Shown here one piece after another: positions 1-8,341 of a DNA stretch of 64,000 nt (within the stretch, counting starts at the first letter, position 1; each line of letters starts with the position of its first letter). The translations under genes were made by a program, and so were the position numbers. Source of the DNA: UBA11051 sp964390495. Lineage in GTDB: Bacteria; Armatimonadota; Zipacnadia; Zipacnadales; UBA11051. Location: the NCBI GenBank assembly GCA_964390495.1, contig CAYMIN010000015.1:32228-96227 (forward strand), given 5' to 3'. Under the pieces are notes generated by a model, which saw nothing but the letters and a program-made list of their open reading frames with translations, was not told where the DNA came from and ran no database searches.

Positions 1-77
1 GCACGCATTGTGCAATACGGTTTGCCGGTCTAGCGGTAATTGATCTACCGGCGTCGGCAGTTGAGGGAGTCCCCTGT

Positions 78-905
78 ATGATTGATTTCCACGTCCATAT
101 CGGCCGCATTTCACGGGCCCGTAATGCGGCTGTACACGATCTGAGCGCCCAGCAACTCGTCGAGCGGATGGACCGGGAAGGCATCGAGAAGAGCGTGCTG
201 CTACCGCTGGAAAGCCCGGAAGCAGTGGTGGGCTGGTTTCTGACCGAAGAGGCGATCGCCGCCCGCGACATGTATCCGGAGCGCCTCATCGCCTTCCTAT
301 CGCTGGATCCGCGCAGCTCGAGGTTGGAAGAGACGTTCGCTAGGTTCGTGGAAGACTACGGCTGCAAGGGCTTTGGCGAACTGAAAAACGGCCTGGCCTT
401 CGATGACGAGCGGCACCAGGCCATTTACGCCAAGTGCCATGAGTACCGACTGCCGCTGGTCTTCCACAGCGACCCGACGCTCTGCTATGACGAAGTCGGT
501 CTGCCCGCGCTGGAGAGCATGCTGCAGAGCTATGCGAGCTGCTTCTTTTGCGGGCATGGGCCGGGCTTCTGGGCCGCAATCAGCGCCGATGATGACCGCA
601 GCGGCGGCTACCCCAAAGAGCCAATCAAGCCCGGTGGGGCCATTGACCGGTTGCTGGGGGAGTACGACAATCTCTACGCGATTTTCGACGCCGGCTCGGG
701 CTACAACGCTATGACCCGGGACCCGGAGTTCACTAAGGGCTTCATCGAGAGGCACCACGCTAAGCTGCTTTTCGGCACCGACTACCTGCGCGCTTTCCAA
801 CAACTGCGGCAGGTGGACTGGCTCGGCGGCCTGGATATCCCGCTGGAATGGAAGCAGGAGATGGCCCGTGGCAACGCCGAGCGGCTGCTGGGGCTGGCCG
901 AATAG
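78..905 (+). CDS. Amidohydrolase (TIM-barrel metal-dependent hydrolase), copy 1
   Basis: 275 residues, the usual length for the amidohydrolase_2 family of cytoplasmic metal-dependent hydrolases or decarboxylases. Visible metal-site candidates are His5 and His7 (FHVH at the N-terminus), His130 (LVFHSD), His160 (CGHGPGFW) and Asp235 (FGTDYL). A GAGGGAG ribosome site lies just before the ATG. The next gene is a close paralogue only 24 bases downstream, so the two form a tandem duplicate pair and probably one transcript. The substrate cannot be read from the sequence. Related proteins in the family act on ring-cleavage products, uronates or lactones. The family call is strong and the reaction is unknown. 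Confidence 0.85.
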   Translation: MIDFHVHIGRISRARNAAVHDLSAQQLVERMDREGIEKSVLLPLESPEAVVGWFLTEEAIAARDMYPERLIAFLSLDPRSSRLEETFARFVEDYGCKGFGELKNGLAFDDERHQAIYAKCHEYRLPLVFHSDPTLCYDEVGLPALESMLQSYASCFFCGHGPGFWAAISADDDRSGGYPKEPIKPGGAIDRLLGEYDNLYAIFDAGSGYNAMTRDPEFTKGFIERHHAKLLFGTDYLRAFQQLRQVDWLGGLDIPLEWKQEMARGNAERLLGLAE

Positions 906-929
906 GATTGAGCGCACAGGAGGCATAGA

Positions 930-1790
930 TTGGGTACGCAGCAACCAAGCAGCGCAAAAAGCTTCCGGCTGATTGATTTCCACGTACATCTGCGCAAGCC
1001 GCAGCCGTGGAGCTATCCCCGGCAGTACGGCCTGAGCGTCGAGCAGCTCATCGCCCGGATGAATCAGGAGGGCATAGACAAGAGCGTTCTGCTGCCGATA
1101 GAGAGCCCCGAGGGCCATGAGTTCTTCCTCAATGAAGAGGCGGTCGCGGCCCGCAACGACTACCCGGAGCGGCTTATTGCCTTCGTGGCCGTGGACCCGC
1201 GGCGTAACCAGGCGCAGGAACGCATCGTGGCCTATGTGGAGAAGTGTGACTGCAAGGGCTTCGGTGAACATAAGAACAGCCTCGATTTCGATGACCCATT
1301 GAGCGAGGCTGTCTATGAGGTCTGCAACCAGTATGAACTGCCGCTGGTATTCCACATGGACCCGACGCTGTGTGTTGATGAGGTCGGTCTGCCACGGTTG
1401 GCGAAAATGGCTGAGAAGTATGACAAGGTCAAGTTCGTGGGGCACGGTCCGGGCTTCTGGCGCGCCATCAGTGGCGATGACGACCGCAGCGGCGGCTATC
1501 CCAAGGGACCTATCAAGCCCGGCGGCGCGCTCGACCGGCTCTTGAGCGAGTACGAGAACATCTACGCAGAGTTCTCCGCCGGCTCCGGTTATAATGCCCT
1601 AACTCGCGATCCGCAGTTCAGTGAAGGCTTTGTCGAGAGACATCATGAAAAGCTGGTTTTCGGAACGGATTACTTGCAGGCCGGCCAGAAGCTGCCGCAG
1701 GTGGAGTGGCTGGCTAGTCTCGACATCCCGATTGAGTGGCGGCAGCAGATGGCCTACGGCAACGCCGAACGGATAATGAACATCGCGTAG
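930..1790 (+). CDS. Amidohydrolase (TIM-barrel metal-dependent hydrolase), copy 2
   Basis: 286 residues, starting at TTG 930 behind an AGGAGG site at 919-924. It aligns with the preceding gene over its whole length: FHVH, LVFHMD, VGHGPGFW, the DDDRSGGYPK segment and FGTDYL are all kept. It has about 14 extra residues at the N-terminus. The conserved metal ligands suggest that both copies are active, perhaps on related substrates or as a heteromer (inference). The following nucleotidyltransferase starts about 70 bases after the stop, so this copy may lie in the same operon. Confidence 0.85.
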   Translation: MGTQQPSSAKSFRLIDFHVHLRKPQPWSYPRQYGLSVEQLIARMNQEGIDKSVLLPIESPEGHEFFLNEEAVAARNDYPERLIAFVAVDPRRNQAQERIVAYVEKCDCKGFGEHKNSLDFDDPLSEAVYEVCNQYELPLVFHMDPTLCVDEVGLPRLAKMAEKYDKVKFVGHGPGFWRAISGDDDRSGGYPKGPIKPGGALDRLLSEYENIYAEFSAGSGYNALTRDPQFSEGFVERHHEKLVFGTDYLQAGQKLPQVEWLASLDIPIEWRQQMAYGNAERIMNIA

Positions 1791-1861
1791 GTGGCGCCAC
1801 GCGGAGGCGCGGGGCGAAGTCGAAAAGCAGCTCGATACGTTGCTTGGAGATTAGAGCAGCT

Positions 1862-2566
1862 ATGAAGGCAGTCATCTTGCTTGCCGGCCACGGGACGCGC
1901 ATGCGCCCGCTGACGTATTACCTGAACAAGGGCATGATACCGGTCGCTGGCCGCCCGCTGCTGGAACACATCCTGGTCAAGCTGCGCGACCAGGGCTTTC
2001 CGGAGCTGGTTGTGGCGGTTACCGACTTCCCCGAGCAGTTGCGCCACTACTTCGGCGACGGCTCGCGCTGGGACGCCGAGATCAAGTATATCGAGCGCCC
2101 ACAGCCTTCGCAGACCGCCGGCGAGGTTGCGGCAATGCGCGAGCTACTCACAGGTGAAGAGGCCTTCTTGGTTCATTACGGTGACATCATCTGTAACCTC
2201 GATGCGGCGGCAATGGCCCGCAAGCACCTGGAGGCAGGGGCAGTGGCCACCATCGGGCTGGTAACCGGGGCGTGCTTCCATGCCGGGGTCGCCGAGCTTG
2301 ACGAAGACAGTCGCGTGGTTGATTTCGTCGAGAAGCCGCCGATTGGCAAGCCCACTCATGCAGCTATCAATGTATTCTCCAGGCGGGTGCTGGATTATTG
2401 CGCCCCGGGTAAAGATTTCGCCACTGAGGTGATACCTGAGCTGATTGCCAAGGGCGAGAAGGTCATCGGCTACCTGGATACCGAGGCCTATTGGCACGAT
2501 GTCGGCAGACTTTCCGACCTAGAAACGGTTTCTGACTTCCTGGCCGGGCTGGGCAGGGAATGGTAG
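1862..2566 (+). CDS. Sugar-phosphate nucleotidyltransferase-like protein
   Basis: 234 residues from the ATG at 1862; the open frame extends upstream to 1736, but that part lies over the preceding gene and lacks a ribosome site. The N-terminus has the NTP-transferase signature in variant form, LLAGHGTRMRPLT, followed by NKGMIPVAGRPLLEHI; the canonical pattern is GGxGTRLRPLT...PKPMLPV. It also has VHYGDIICN (the metal-binding DxD-like region) and VEKP. Family members make NDP-sugars such as GDP-mannose or dTDP-glucose from sugar 1-phosphate in the cytoplasm. The protein is short and ends soon after the catalytic domain, with no C-terminal beta-helix. The final codons overlap the start region of the next gene. 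Confidence 0.8.
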   Translation: MKAVILLAGHGTRMRPLTYYLNKGMIPVAGRPLLEHILVKLRDQGFPELVVAVTDFPEQLRHYFGDGSRWDAEIKYIERPQPSQTAGEVAAMRELLTGEEAFLVHYGDIICNLDAAAMARKHLEAGAVATIGLVTGACFHAGVAELDEDSRVVDFVEKPPIGKPTHAAINVFSRRVLDYCAPGKDFATEVIPELIAKGEKVIGYLDTEAYWHDVGRLSDLETVSDFLAGLGREW

Positions 2567-2571
2567 GCAAG

Positions 2572-3870
2572 ATGTCACGGATTACACTTAGGTGGGCGTC
2601 AAAGAAGGCGTGGCCGTGGGCCGGCACCATCGCGCTGCTGCTGGCAGCGGCCGGTGTGTGTGCCGGTGATATTGTCAGCGACATCGTGTCTTTAGCTCCC
2701 TCGCAGCCGCATAGCTACGAGCAGTTCGTGGCGGCGGTCGAGGAGCTGGCGACCTCGCCGCGCATTACCGCCGAGACCATCGGCTATAGCCACAAAGGCC
2801 GTGCCGTGGTGCTGGTGGCCGTGCACGCGCCCAAGCATGCCGGCCTCAGCTCCGCCGAGGGCCCGCCGTGCCTGTTTATCGTCGCCCGGCAGCATGGCAC
2901 TGAGTGCTCGGGAACTGAGGCGGCCCTGGCACTTGCACGGTACTTCGCCACCACCGATGATGAGACGAGCCGGCGCATACTGGAGCAACTGACCATCGTG
3001 GCCGTTGCGATGGCGAATCCCGACGGCGTGGCAGCATCCCGCCGACATAACGCGGCCAATATGGACCTGAACCGGGACTGGATCAGTCTCAGCCAGCCCG
3101 AAACCAGGGCGATTGCCGAGGCCGTCAGCCTTTGGCAACCTTTAGCGGCGATTGATATGCACGAGCTTCCCGCCGGTTCCGACAAGCCCGCCTATGCCCA
3201 GAGCTTCGTCGAGACCATCGGCCATGATGACCGGATCGCTACTTGGCTCAGCGACGACTGCCGCACCTGCAGCCTGAGGATCGCCGATTGGATGAAAATG
3301 TACAGCCTACCGGCGAGTTTCTATTATGATGACAGCAGCGATTCGTGCAAGCTATGTCACCGCTACTTCGGCCTGGTGCGGGGCATTCCCGCGTACCTGT
3401 TCGAGGCCAAGACCGGCTCGGAACATCCGCTCGAACAACGCATCGCCTTCCACGTACTGGGCGCTCTGGTAGTGGGCAATTACCTCATTCACACCTACTA
3501 CGGCAAGCAACCCGGCGAACGCGGTGCCGTGGTAGAGGAGCCAACGGCCGGCCAGGAGCAGCCGAGTCAGGCAGCAGAACTGAGCCAACCTGCGTTCAAG
3601 CTGGAGATCGCCGGGCCGACGGAAGGTGCGGTGGTCAGCGGCGTAGTGCCGGTTACCGTCCAGGTCGAAGGCGAGGGCTTCTCATACGTGACCTTCCTCA
3701 TTGACGGGGTACTCAAGGCGATGACCACTTGCGTGCCCTATACCTATCCGCTGAATGCCGAGGACTACGGCAACGGGGAACACCATATCGAGGTGACGCT
3801 CTGTAATGCCACAGGGCACCCGCTTCTCAGCGAGCATCGCACGATCACCATCAACAACAATGGCGGTTAG
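2572..3870 (+). CDS. Secreted M14-type zinc carboxypeptidase-like protein with Ig-like tail
   Basis: 432 residues from ATG 2572; an ATG at 2560 is also in frame but sits too close to its AGGG. The N-terminus is a signal peptide or anchor (TIALLLAAAGVCAG). The peptidase M14 zinc motif HxxE is in RQHGTECSGTE, followed by the NPDG and MDLNRDW substrate-binding region and AIDMHELPAG with a likely third zinc ligand His. After about residue 340 comes a linker rich in Gln, Glu and Ala, and then a roughly 80-residue Ig-like module (GAVVSGVVPVTV, VTFLIDGVLKA). It probably trims peptides or peptidoglycan-type substrates outside the cytoplasm. The substrate is not known. Confidence 0.75.
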   Translation: MSRITLRWASKKAWPWAGTIALLLAAAGVCAGDIVSDIVSLAPSQPHSYEQFVAAVEELATSPRITAETIGYSHKGRAVVLVAVHAPKHAGLSSAEGPPCLFIVARQHGTECSGTEAALALARYFATTDDETSRRILEQLTIVAVAMANPDGVAASRRHNAANMDLNRDWISLSQPETRAIAEAVSLWQPLAAIDMHELPAGSDKPAYAQSFVETIGHDDRIATWLSDDCRTCSLRIADWMKMYSLPASFYYDDSSDSCKLCHRYFGLVRGIPAYLFEAKTGSEHPLEQRIAFHVLGALVVGNYLIHTYYGKQPGERGAVVEEPTAGQEQPSQAAELSQPAFKLEIAGPTEGAVVSGVVPVTVQVEGEGFSYVTFLIDGVLKAMTTCVPYTYPLNAEDYGNGEHHIEVTLCNATGHPLLSEHRTITINNNGG

Positions 3871-3892
3871 GGCCGCCGAGGACGGAGAATTG

Positions 3893-4288
3893 ATGAAGCG
3901 GGCCTGGACGCTGGCGGGCGCTTATGCGTGTGCCATCCTGACGTTTACCTCACTGCCCACTGAGGTGCTGGCATACATAAGGGGGCTTAGCTTTCCCGAC
4001 GTTTTCGCTCATACTGGCCTGTATGTGCCGCTGGGGGTCCTGGTGTTCCGCGCTCTGTCTGTAACCTATCCACGGCGATCGCTGACTTGTTGTTGGTTGT
4101 ACAGCTTGCTGTTGTGTGGCGGATTTGCCGCACTTGACGAGGTCCACCAGATCTTCATCCGAGGGCGCTGGTGCGACATCCGCGACTGGCTGGCGGACAT
4201 GGTCGGGATCTTGGCCGGCACCGTCGTGATTATACTGTACAGCATGGCCAGAGGCGACCGCCCGCCGGCACCGCGCGCCGACGGATGA
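3893..4288 (+). CDS. VanZ-like family membrane protein
   Basis: 131 residues from ATG 3893, preceded by CGGAG; the longer frame from 3806 overlaps the upstream gene and is not used. Three or four hydrophobic segments are present. The VanZ-family signatures are both visible: FPDVFAHTGLYVPLG in the first half, and DEVHQIFIRGR followed by RDWLADMVGILAG in the second. The family is named after the teicoplanin-resistance protein, but most members are small membrane proteins of undefined role. The gene lies between an extracytoplasmic peptidase and an HtrA protease. Confidence 0.7.
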   Translation: MKRAWTLAGAYACAILTFTSLPTEVLAYIRGLSFPDVFAHTGLYVPLGVLVFRALSVTYPRRSLTCCWLYSLLLCGGFAALDEVHQIFIRGRWCDIRDWLADMVGILAGTVVIILYSMARGDRPPAPRADG

Positions 4289-4345
4289 GCCGCAACTCCG
4301 GTATCTGGCAGGCATCGTCAACTCAAGCTCGCGGAGGTCACTAGC

Positions 4346-5890
4346 GTGTCACCACACCATAGGCATTATCCCCACGACTCCCGCCGCACAGTCCTTGCGG
4401 GCCTAGTGGTTTGCGCGTTGGCGGTAACGCTGGCGCTCTCCTGCAGCCCGCCGGTGCGGGAATCGGTGCGGCCCAGCAGGGACACACAACTGCGCACCCT
4501 CGAAGACAGTTTCGTCACGATAGCGGAGCAGACGCTGCCGGCTGTGGTGAGTATATTCTGCGAGATAGCAGCGCCACCGGCTGGAATTGACCGCAAGCAA
4601 CTGTACGAGTGGTTCAAGAAATACGAGTTCCCGATGCCTCCGGAACTGCGGCAGTATGAAGATGAAGGAACCGAAGGGCCGCAGGGCATGAGCATGGGGT
4701 CCGGCTGGATCTACAGGTCTGACGGCTTCATTGTCACCAACGCCCACGTAGTGCGCAATGCCGGAGCTATCCGGGTACAGCTCAATGACCGCGAAGACGA
4801 TGACCGGTACTACCCGGCGAAGCTCTGGGGCACCGACCCCAAGAGTGAACTGGCTGTCATCAAGATCGAGGCCGACCGCAAGCTGCCGGTGCTGAAGCTG
4901 GGCGCTTCGGGGAATCTGCAGGTAGGCTCGTGGGTGATGGCGGTCGGCAGTCCCTTCGCCCTGCACCAGACGGTCACCGCCGGCATCGTCAGTGCCAAGG
5001 GACGGCCCCTCCACGGCCAGTCGCAGTACATCACCATCGGCGATGTGATCCAGACCGACGCCTCCATCAACATCGGCAACAGCGGCGGGCCGCTGGTGAA
5101 TCTTGACGGTCAGGTGGTCGGTGTCAACGTCGCGATTGCCTCACCCGCAGGCCGGGCCCTGCCGGTGAGCGTGGGCATCGGCTTCGCCATCCCCGCTGAT
5201 ACCGCGGCTTACGTGGTGCCGCAGCTTATCGCGCAGCGGAAGGTGCCGCGCGGCTGGCTGGGCGTGGGCATTGACGATCTCAGCCCGAACATGCGCGACT
5301 TCTACCAGGCTCCCGGCGGCGGAGCGCTGGTCACCAGGATACTGCCGGATACGCCCGCTGCCGGCTCCGCTCTGCGTGTGGATGATGTTATAACCGCAGT
5401 TGACGAGCAGCAAGTCAACTCAACCTGGGAGCTGCAGAAAGCTATCTCCCGCCATCCGCCGGCAGCGCAGATCAAGCTCCGCATAGTCCGGGACGGCAAA
5501 GACCAAGAGCTGTCTGTCAAGCTAGGCGCGATGCCCGCCAAGTACACAGGCCTCGACGAGCAGAAGCCCGCCGCAGGCCCCAGGAAGAAAGCCGGCCTGG
5601 GCCTGGAGGTTAGAGCCATAGACGACAAACTGAAGAAGGAGTTTGAGCTCAAGCGCGACCAGGGCGTGGCCGTGGTCGAGGTTAAGGGCAACTCGCCCGC
5701 CCGGGGCAAGGTCAGGCCCGGGGATGTCATCGTGAAGGTCAATCGCGATGAGGTGCAGACCTTGGGCGAATACAAGCAAGCGATTGGTGCCGCCCAACAT
5801 GCCGGCCGCGACTACCTGCTGCTACGCCTCGAGCGGGTGCTCGAGGAGGGCGAAACCACTATGATCACCGCCGACATCAGCTTGAAGTGA
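4346..5890 (+). CDS. htrA: HtrA/DegP-type serine protease with two PDZ domains and an atypical triad
   Basis: 514 residues from GTG 4346 behind GGAGG. The N-terminus has a twin-arginine-like stretch (SRRTVLAGL), a hydrophobic core and a Cys (LALSCSPP), so it may be a membrane-anchored lipoprotein. The protease domain has His134 (NAHVV) and Ser246 in GNSGGPL. The residue where HtrA proteins carry the catalytic Asp (xDLAVLK) is Glu168 in KSELAVIKI. PDZ1 spans roughly residues 280-390 and PDZ2 415-500. HtrA proteins degrade or refold misfolded envelope proteins. The Glu could weaken proteolysis and favour a chaperone role (inference). The length and domain order are normal for the family. Confidence 0.92.
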   Translation: MSPHHRHYPHDSRRTVLAGLVVCALAVTLALSCSPPVRESVRPSRDTQLRTLEDSFVTIAEQTLPAVVSIFCEIAAPPAGIDRKQLYEWFKKYEFPMPPELRQYEDEGTEGPQGMSMGSGWIYRSDGFIVTNAHVVRNAGAIRVQLNDREDDDRYYPAKLWGTDPKSELAVIKIEADRKLPVLKLGASGNLQVGSWVMAVGSPFALHQTVTAGIVSAKGRPLHGQSQYITIGDVIQTDASINIGNSGGPLVNLDGQVVGVNVAIASPAGRALPVSVGIGFAIPADTAAYVVPQLIAQRKVPRGWLGVGIDDLSPNMRDFYQAPGGGALVTRILPDTPAAGSALRVDDVITAVDEQQVNSTWELQKAISRHPPAAQIKLRIVRDGKDQELSVKLGAMPAKYTGLDEQKPAAGPRKKAGLGLEVRAIDDKLKKEFELKRDQGVAVVEVKGNSPARGKVRPGDVIVKVNRDEVQTLGEYKQAIGAAQHAGRDYLLLRLERVLEEGETTMITADISLK

Positions 5891-5929
5891 CAGCGCGCCC
5901 GCGATCTGGCCAATGAGGGGAGAAGCACC

Positions 5930-6511
5930 GTGGAGTTTGATAACCCCAGCCGCCTTGATATCATCAAGGATAGGCTCTTACATCATGGCCTCGTCAGTAG
6001 CCTCTACGGGAGGTACGCCGATAGCCTCGGCCTACGGGGCGATGAGCAGGTGCTGGACTTCGGGTCCGGCTCAGGAGCCTTGAGCCGCCACCTTGCCCGG
6101 CGACTGCTCGCCGGCGGCGGTCAAGTGACCTGTCTCGACAGCTCCTCGGCCTGGAGCGATGTCGCCAGGAGACGGCTGCAGCGCTTCCCCAATGTCCACT
6201 TCGCAGTCGGTGAGATAACCGAGCTCGCCCTCGACCCCGACGGGTTTGATGTGATCGTCATTCACCTGGTGCTCCATGAGATCAAGCCTGAGACAAGGCC
6301 GGAAACGGTAAAGGCACTGTACCGCAATCTGAAGAAAACCGGCACCCTTTTCGTCCGCGAACCGACGAAAGAGGGCCACGGAATACCAGCGGCGCAGGTT
6401 CGCCAACTGATGCACACCGCCGGCCTCACAGAAATTGATTTTAGCGAAGCGAGGTCGCTGTTGTTGCCGCCGATGTACGCTGGCGTATTCCGCAAGGCCT
6501 CTTCAGCTTGA
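5930..6511 (+). CDS. Class I SAM-dependent methyltransferase
   Basis: 193 residues from GTG 5930 behind GAGGGGAG. Motif I for S-adenosylmethionine binding is VLDFGSGSGALSR, an acidic residue follows in VTCLDSSS, and VIVIHLVLHEI is the post-II region. The substrate is unknown; the protein belongs to the small ubiE/Methyltransf_11-like group. It is the last gene of the plus-strand run and converges with triosephosphate isomerase across a palindromic repeat. Confidence 0.8.
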   Translation: MEFDNPSRLDIIKDRLLHHGLVSSLYGRYADSLGLRGDEQVLDFGSGSGALSRHLARRLLAGGGQVTCLDSSSAWSDVARRRLQRFPNVHFAVGEITELALDPDGFDVIVIHLVLHEIKPETRPETVKALYRNLKKTGTLFVREPTKEGHGIPAAQVRQLMHTAGLTEIDFSEARSLLLPPMYAGVFRKASSA

Positions 6512-6525
6512 GCCATTTGTCAACG

Positions 6526-6551
6526 CGTAGGCCGGGCTTTCCAGCCCGGCA
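6526..6551 (+). repeat. REP-like palindromic repeat, copy 1 (possible bidirectional terminator)
   Basis: CGTAG is followed by an 8-base perfect inverted repeat, GCCGGGCT / AGCCCGGC, around the loop TTCC. The same element recurs in the opposite orientation at 47284-47309 and in degraded form at 10178-10203. Here it sits between two convergent genes, where it could end transcripts from both sides. Confidence 0.65.
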
Positions 6552-6632
6552 TGATATGCAACAAGCCGGCCCCGTAAGGGACCGACTTGATGTTCACAGT
6601 GTGCGGTTGTGTGTCCTGCCTTCAGGCCCTGC

Positions 6633-7439
6633 CTAGCCTCGGCCTGCCACCTCGATGAGCGTGCAGAAGGAGTCGGCCTTCAGCGAAGCGCCGCCGACTA
6701 GGCCGCCGTCAATCTCCGGCTGCGCCATCAAACCCTCGACATTGTCCGGCTTGACACTGCCGCCGTAGAGAATGCGCATGGCCTCGGCGATCTCCCGGCC
6801 GGCGACCTCGGCTGCCACCGCACGGATCAGGCCGCAGACCCGGTTGGCTTCGTCAGCGTCACAGACCTCGCCGGTGCCGATGGCCCAGACCGGCTCGTAG
6901 GCGATAGTAACGCCGGTCAATTGGTCCTTGCTGCAGCCGTCGAGCATGGCCCTGACCTGATCGCTGACGATAGCGTCGGTCATCCCCTGCTCGCGCTCGG
7001 AGAGCAGCTCCCCACAACAGACGATGGGCTTCAGGCCGGCATCCACGGCGGCCTTGAGCTTGCGGTTGACGGTAGCGTCATTGTCACCGAAGACTGCCCG
7101 CAGCTCTTTGGTGAAGTCCTCATCAGTAGCGCCAAAGCGGCCGCGGCGCTCGGAGTGGCCGATGATGACGTACTCGCAGCCGCAGGCAAGCAGCATATCG
7201 GCGGCTATCTCGCCGGTGAAGGCGCCCTCGGGCTCCCAGAAGAAGTTCTGGCCTCCCAGCGCGATGGGAGTGTCTTTGATCACCTCATTGACCGCGCTCA
7301 GGGCGGTAAAGGGCGGGCAAATGATGACTTCGCAGCCGGATAGGCTGGCACTGCCCGCGACGATGCCTTGTGCCAACTCAATGGCCGCCGGGTTGTCACA
7401 GTTCATCTTCCAGTTTCCGGCCATAATTGGTATTCGCAT
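6633..7439 (-). CDS. tpiA: Triosephosphate isomerase
   Basis: 268 residues; interconverts dihydroxyacetone phosphate and glyceraldehyde 3-phosphate in glycolysis. The substrate-binding Asn9 and Lys11 (AGNWKMN), the electrophile His95 (IGHSERR), the catalytic base Glu182 (YEPVWAIGTG) and the phosphate loop (YGGSVKPDN) are all present. It is about 15-20 residues longer than most bacterial forms; the extra length is an insertion after the HSERR helix (about residues 103-122, FTKELRAVFGDND). The start has a TTGGAGGAAG site. It follows the F-domain secretion gene by 72 bases on the same strand, so both probably come from the promoter at 8218-8246. Confidence 0.97.
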   Translation of the reverse strand: MRIPIMAGNWKMNCDNPAAIELAQGIVAGSASLSGCEVIICPPFTALSAVNEVIKDTPIALGGQNFFWEPEGAFTGEIAADMLLACGCEYVIIGHSERRGRFGATDEDFTKELRAVFGDNDATVNRKLKAAVDAGLKPIVCCGELLSEREQGMTDAIVSDQVRAMLDGCSKDQLTGVTIAYEPVWAIGTGEVCDADEANRVCGLIRAVAAEVAGREIAEAMRILYGGSVKPDNVEGLMAQPEIDGGLVGGASLKADSFCTLIEVAGRG

Positions 7440-7511
7440 AGTCTTCCTCCAATTGGGGTACTTGTTCGTGATTTTGGGGCCGCTGACTACATGGGGAGCG
7501 GATACTAATGG

Positions 7512-8081
7512 CTAGAGCTTGCGTCTGCCTCGAGAAAAGAGGATCACGCCGAGCAACAAGACCAGGCCGACGAAGAGCAGAATGTTGGGCCCCGGATGTC
7601 CGGGCAGGTCCAGTTCGGTGGTGCCGTACCAGATAGCCCCCGCTCCCAGGGCACAGACTGCAGCCAGGACCGTGACCCAGACGAAGACCCACTGGAAGAG
7701 GTTGGTGGCCCGCTCCCAGTCGAAGGGCCCGGCACTGCGCTCCGTCACATCGGCGGTCTCGTCAATGCGGCTGGCAAAGTGGTTGGTGAGGTCCTCCAGC
7801 ACGCGGTCCAATTCTCCCTCCAACTCGCCCTGGCGGATCATGGTGATAAAAAACGGCGAAAAGCACGTGGGATAGCGGCTGAAGGCGGTGGCTAGGCTGC
7901 GGCCCATCTCCACATCTTCGCGGACACTGTCTATTATCTCGCGCATTAGCGCGTTGTTGGATTGCTCCTTGAGGGCGTCGAAAATATCGAGGATATTGAT
8001 CTGGGCGTGCATCAGGCTGGAAAACTGCCGGCAGAAAGCTGCCAGTTCGCTGTTGGTCAGCCCGGGGTCCTGTGTGGTCAC
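7512..8081 (-). CDS. Half-length type II secretion system F-domain protein (PilC/GspF-like)
   Basis: 189 residues from GTG 8081, chosen because GGGAGG lies 8 bases upstream; the frame is open further but has no support. Residues about 8-105 match one T2SSF domain (FCRQFSSLMHAQINILD, GRSLATAFSRYP, MIRQGELEGELD). Two hydrophobic segments follow (around LFQWVFVWVTVLAA and ILLFVGLVLLLGVILF) and then a basic end. PilC/GspF inner-membrane platform proteins are normally about 400 residues with two T2SSF domains; here the second is absent, and the 72 bases before tpiA cannot hold it. It is divergent from the PilB/GspE ATPase, its natural partner. Confidence 0.8.
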   Translation of the reverse strand: MTTQDPGLTNSELAAFCRQFSSLMHAQINILDIFDALKEQSNNALMREIIDSVREDVEMGRSLATAFSRYPTCFSPFFITMIRQGELEGELDRVLEDLTNHFASRIDETADVTERSAGPFDWERATNLFQWVFVWVTVLAAVCALGAGAIWYGTTELDLPGHPGPNILLFVGLVLLLGVILFSRGRRKL

Positions 8082-8217
8082 TGCAGATACCTCCCGAGGT
8101 CCAAGCAATCGAGAAACAGCAAGGTATTGTAGGCCAGACGGCGAATATTGCTTCAGAACAGGCCTGCATGCTGTCGAGGCCGGTAAGCAGAAAATCAGGC
8201 GGCGGGCTCGTGTACCG

Positions 8218-8246
8218 AGTATAGCAAAGCCGGTCAGAGCAGTCAA
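8218..8246 (-). promoter_or_regulatory. Sigma-70-type promoter for the F-domain gene and tpiA
   Basis: On the minus strand, TTGACT (8246-8241) and TATACT (8223-8218) are separated by exactly 17 bases. This is near consensus and sits about 130 bases before the GTG at 8081. Confidence 0.6.
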
Positions 8247-8341
8247 CGACAAGGTGGGAGACAAGGCCGGAAGCGCGCGGCGGGAATGGTCTCGAGGCGA
8301 TTGGGTCTCCCTCACAGATGACTAGTGAGAGGTGTTTGGAT

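Noticed and set aside
297..1445. Minus-strand open frame of 382 residues across the two amidohydrolases
   Set aside because: It is an antisense shadow of two well-supported genes in GC-rich DNA. It has no ribosome site, and its internal repeat simply mirrors the duplicated genes.
8082..8315. Long N-terminal extension of the F-domain gene to 8315
   Set aside because: It would run across a near-consensus promoter and lacks similarity to the family; GTG 8081 has a strong GGGAGG site.
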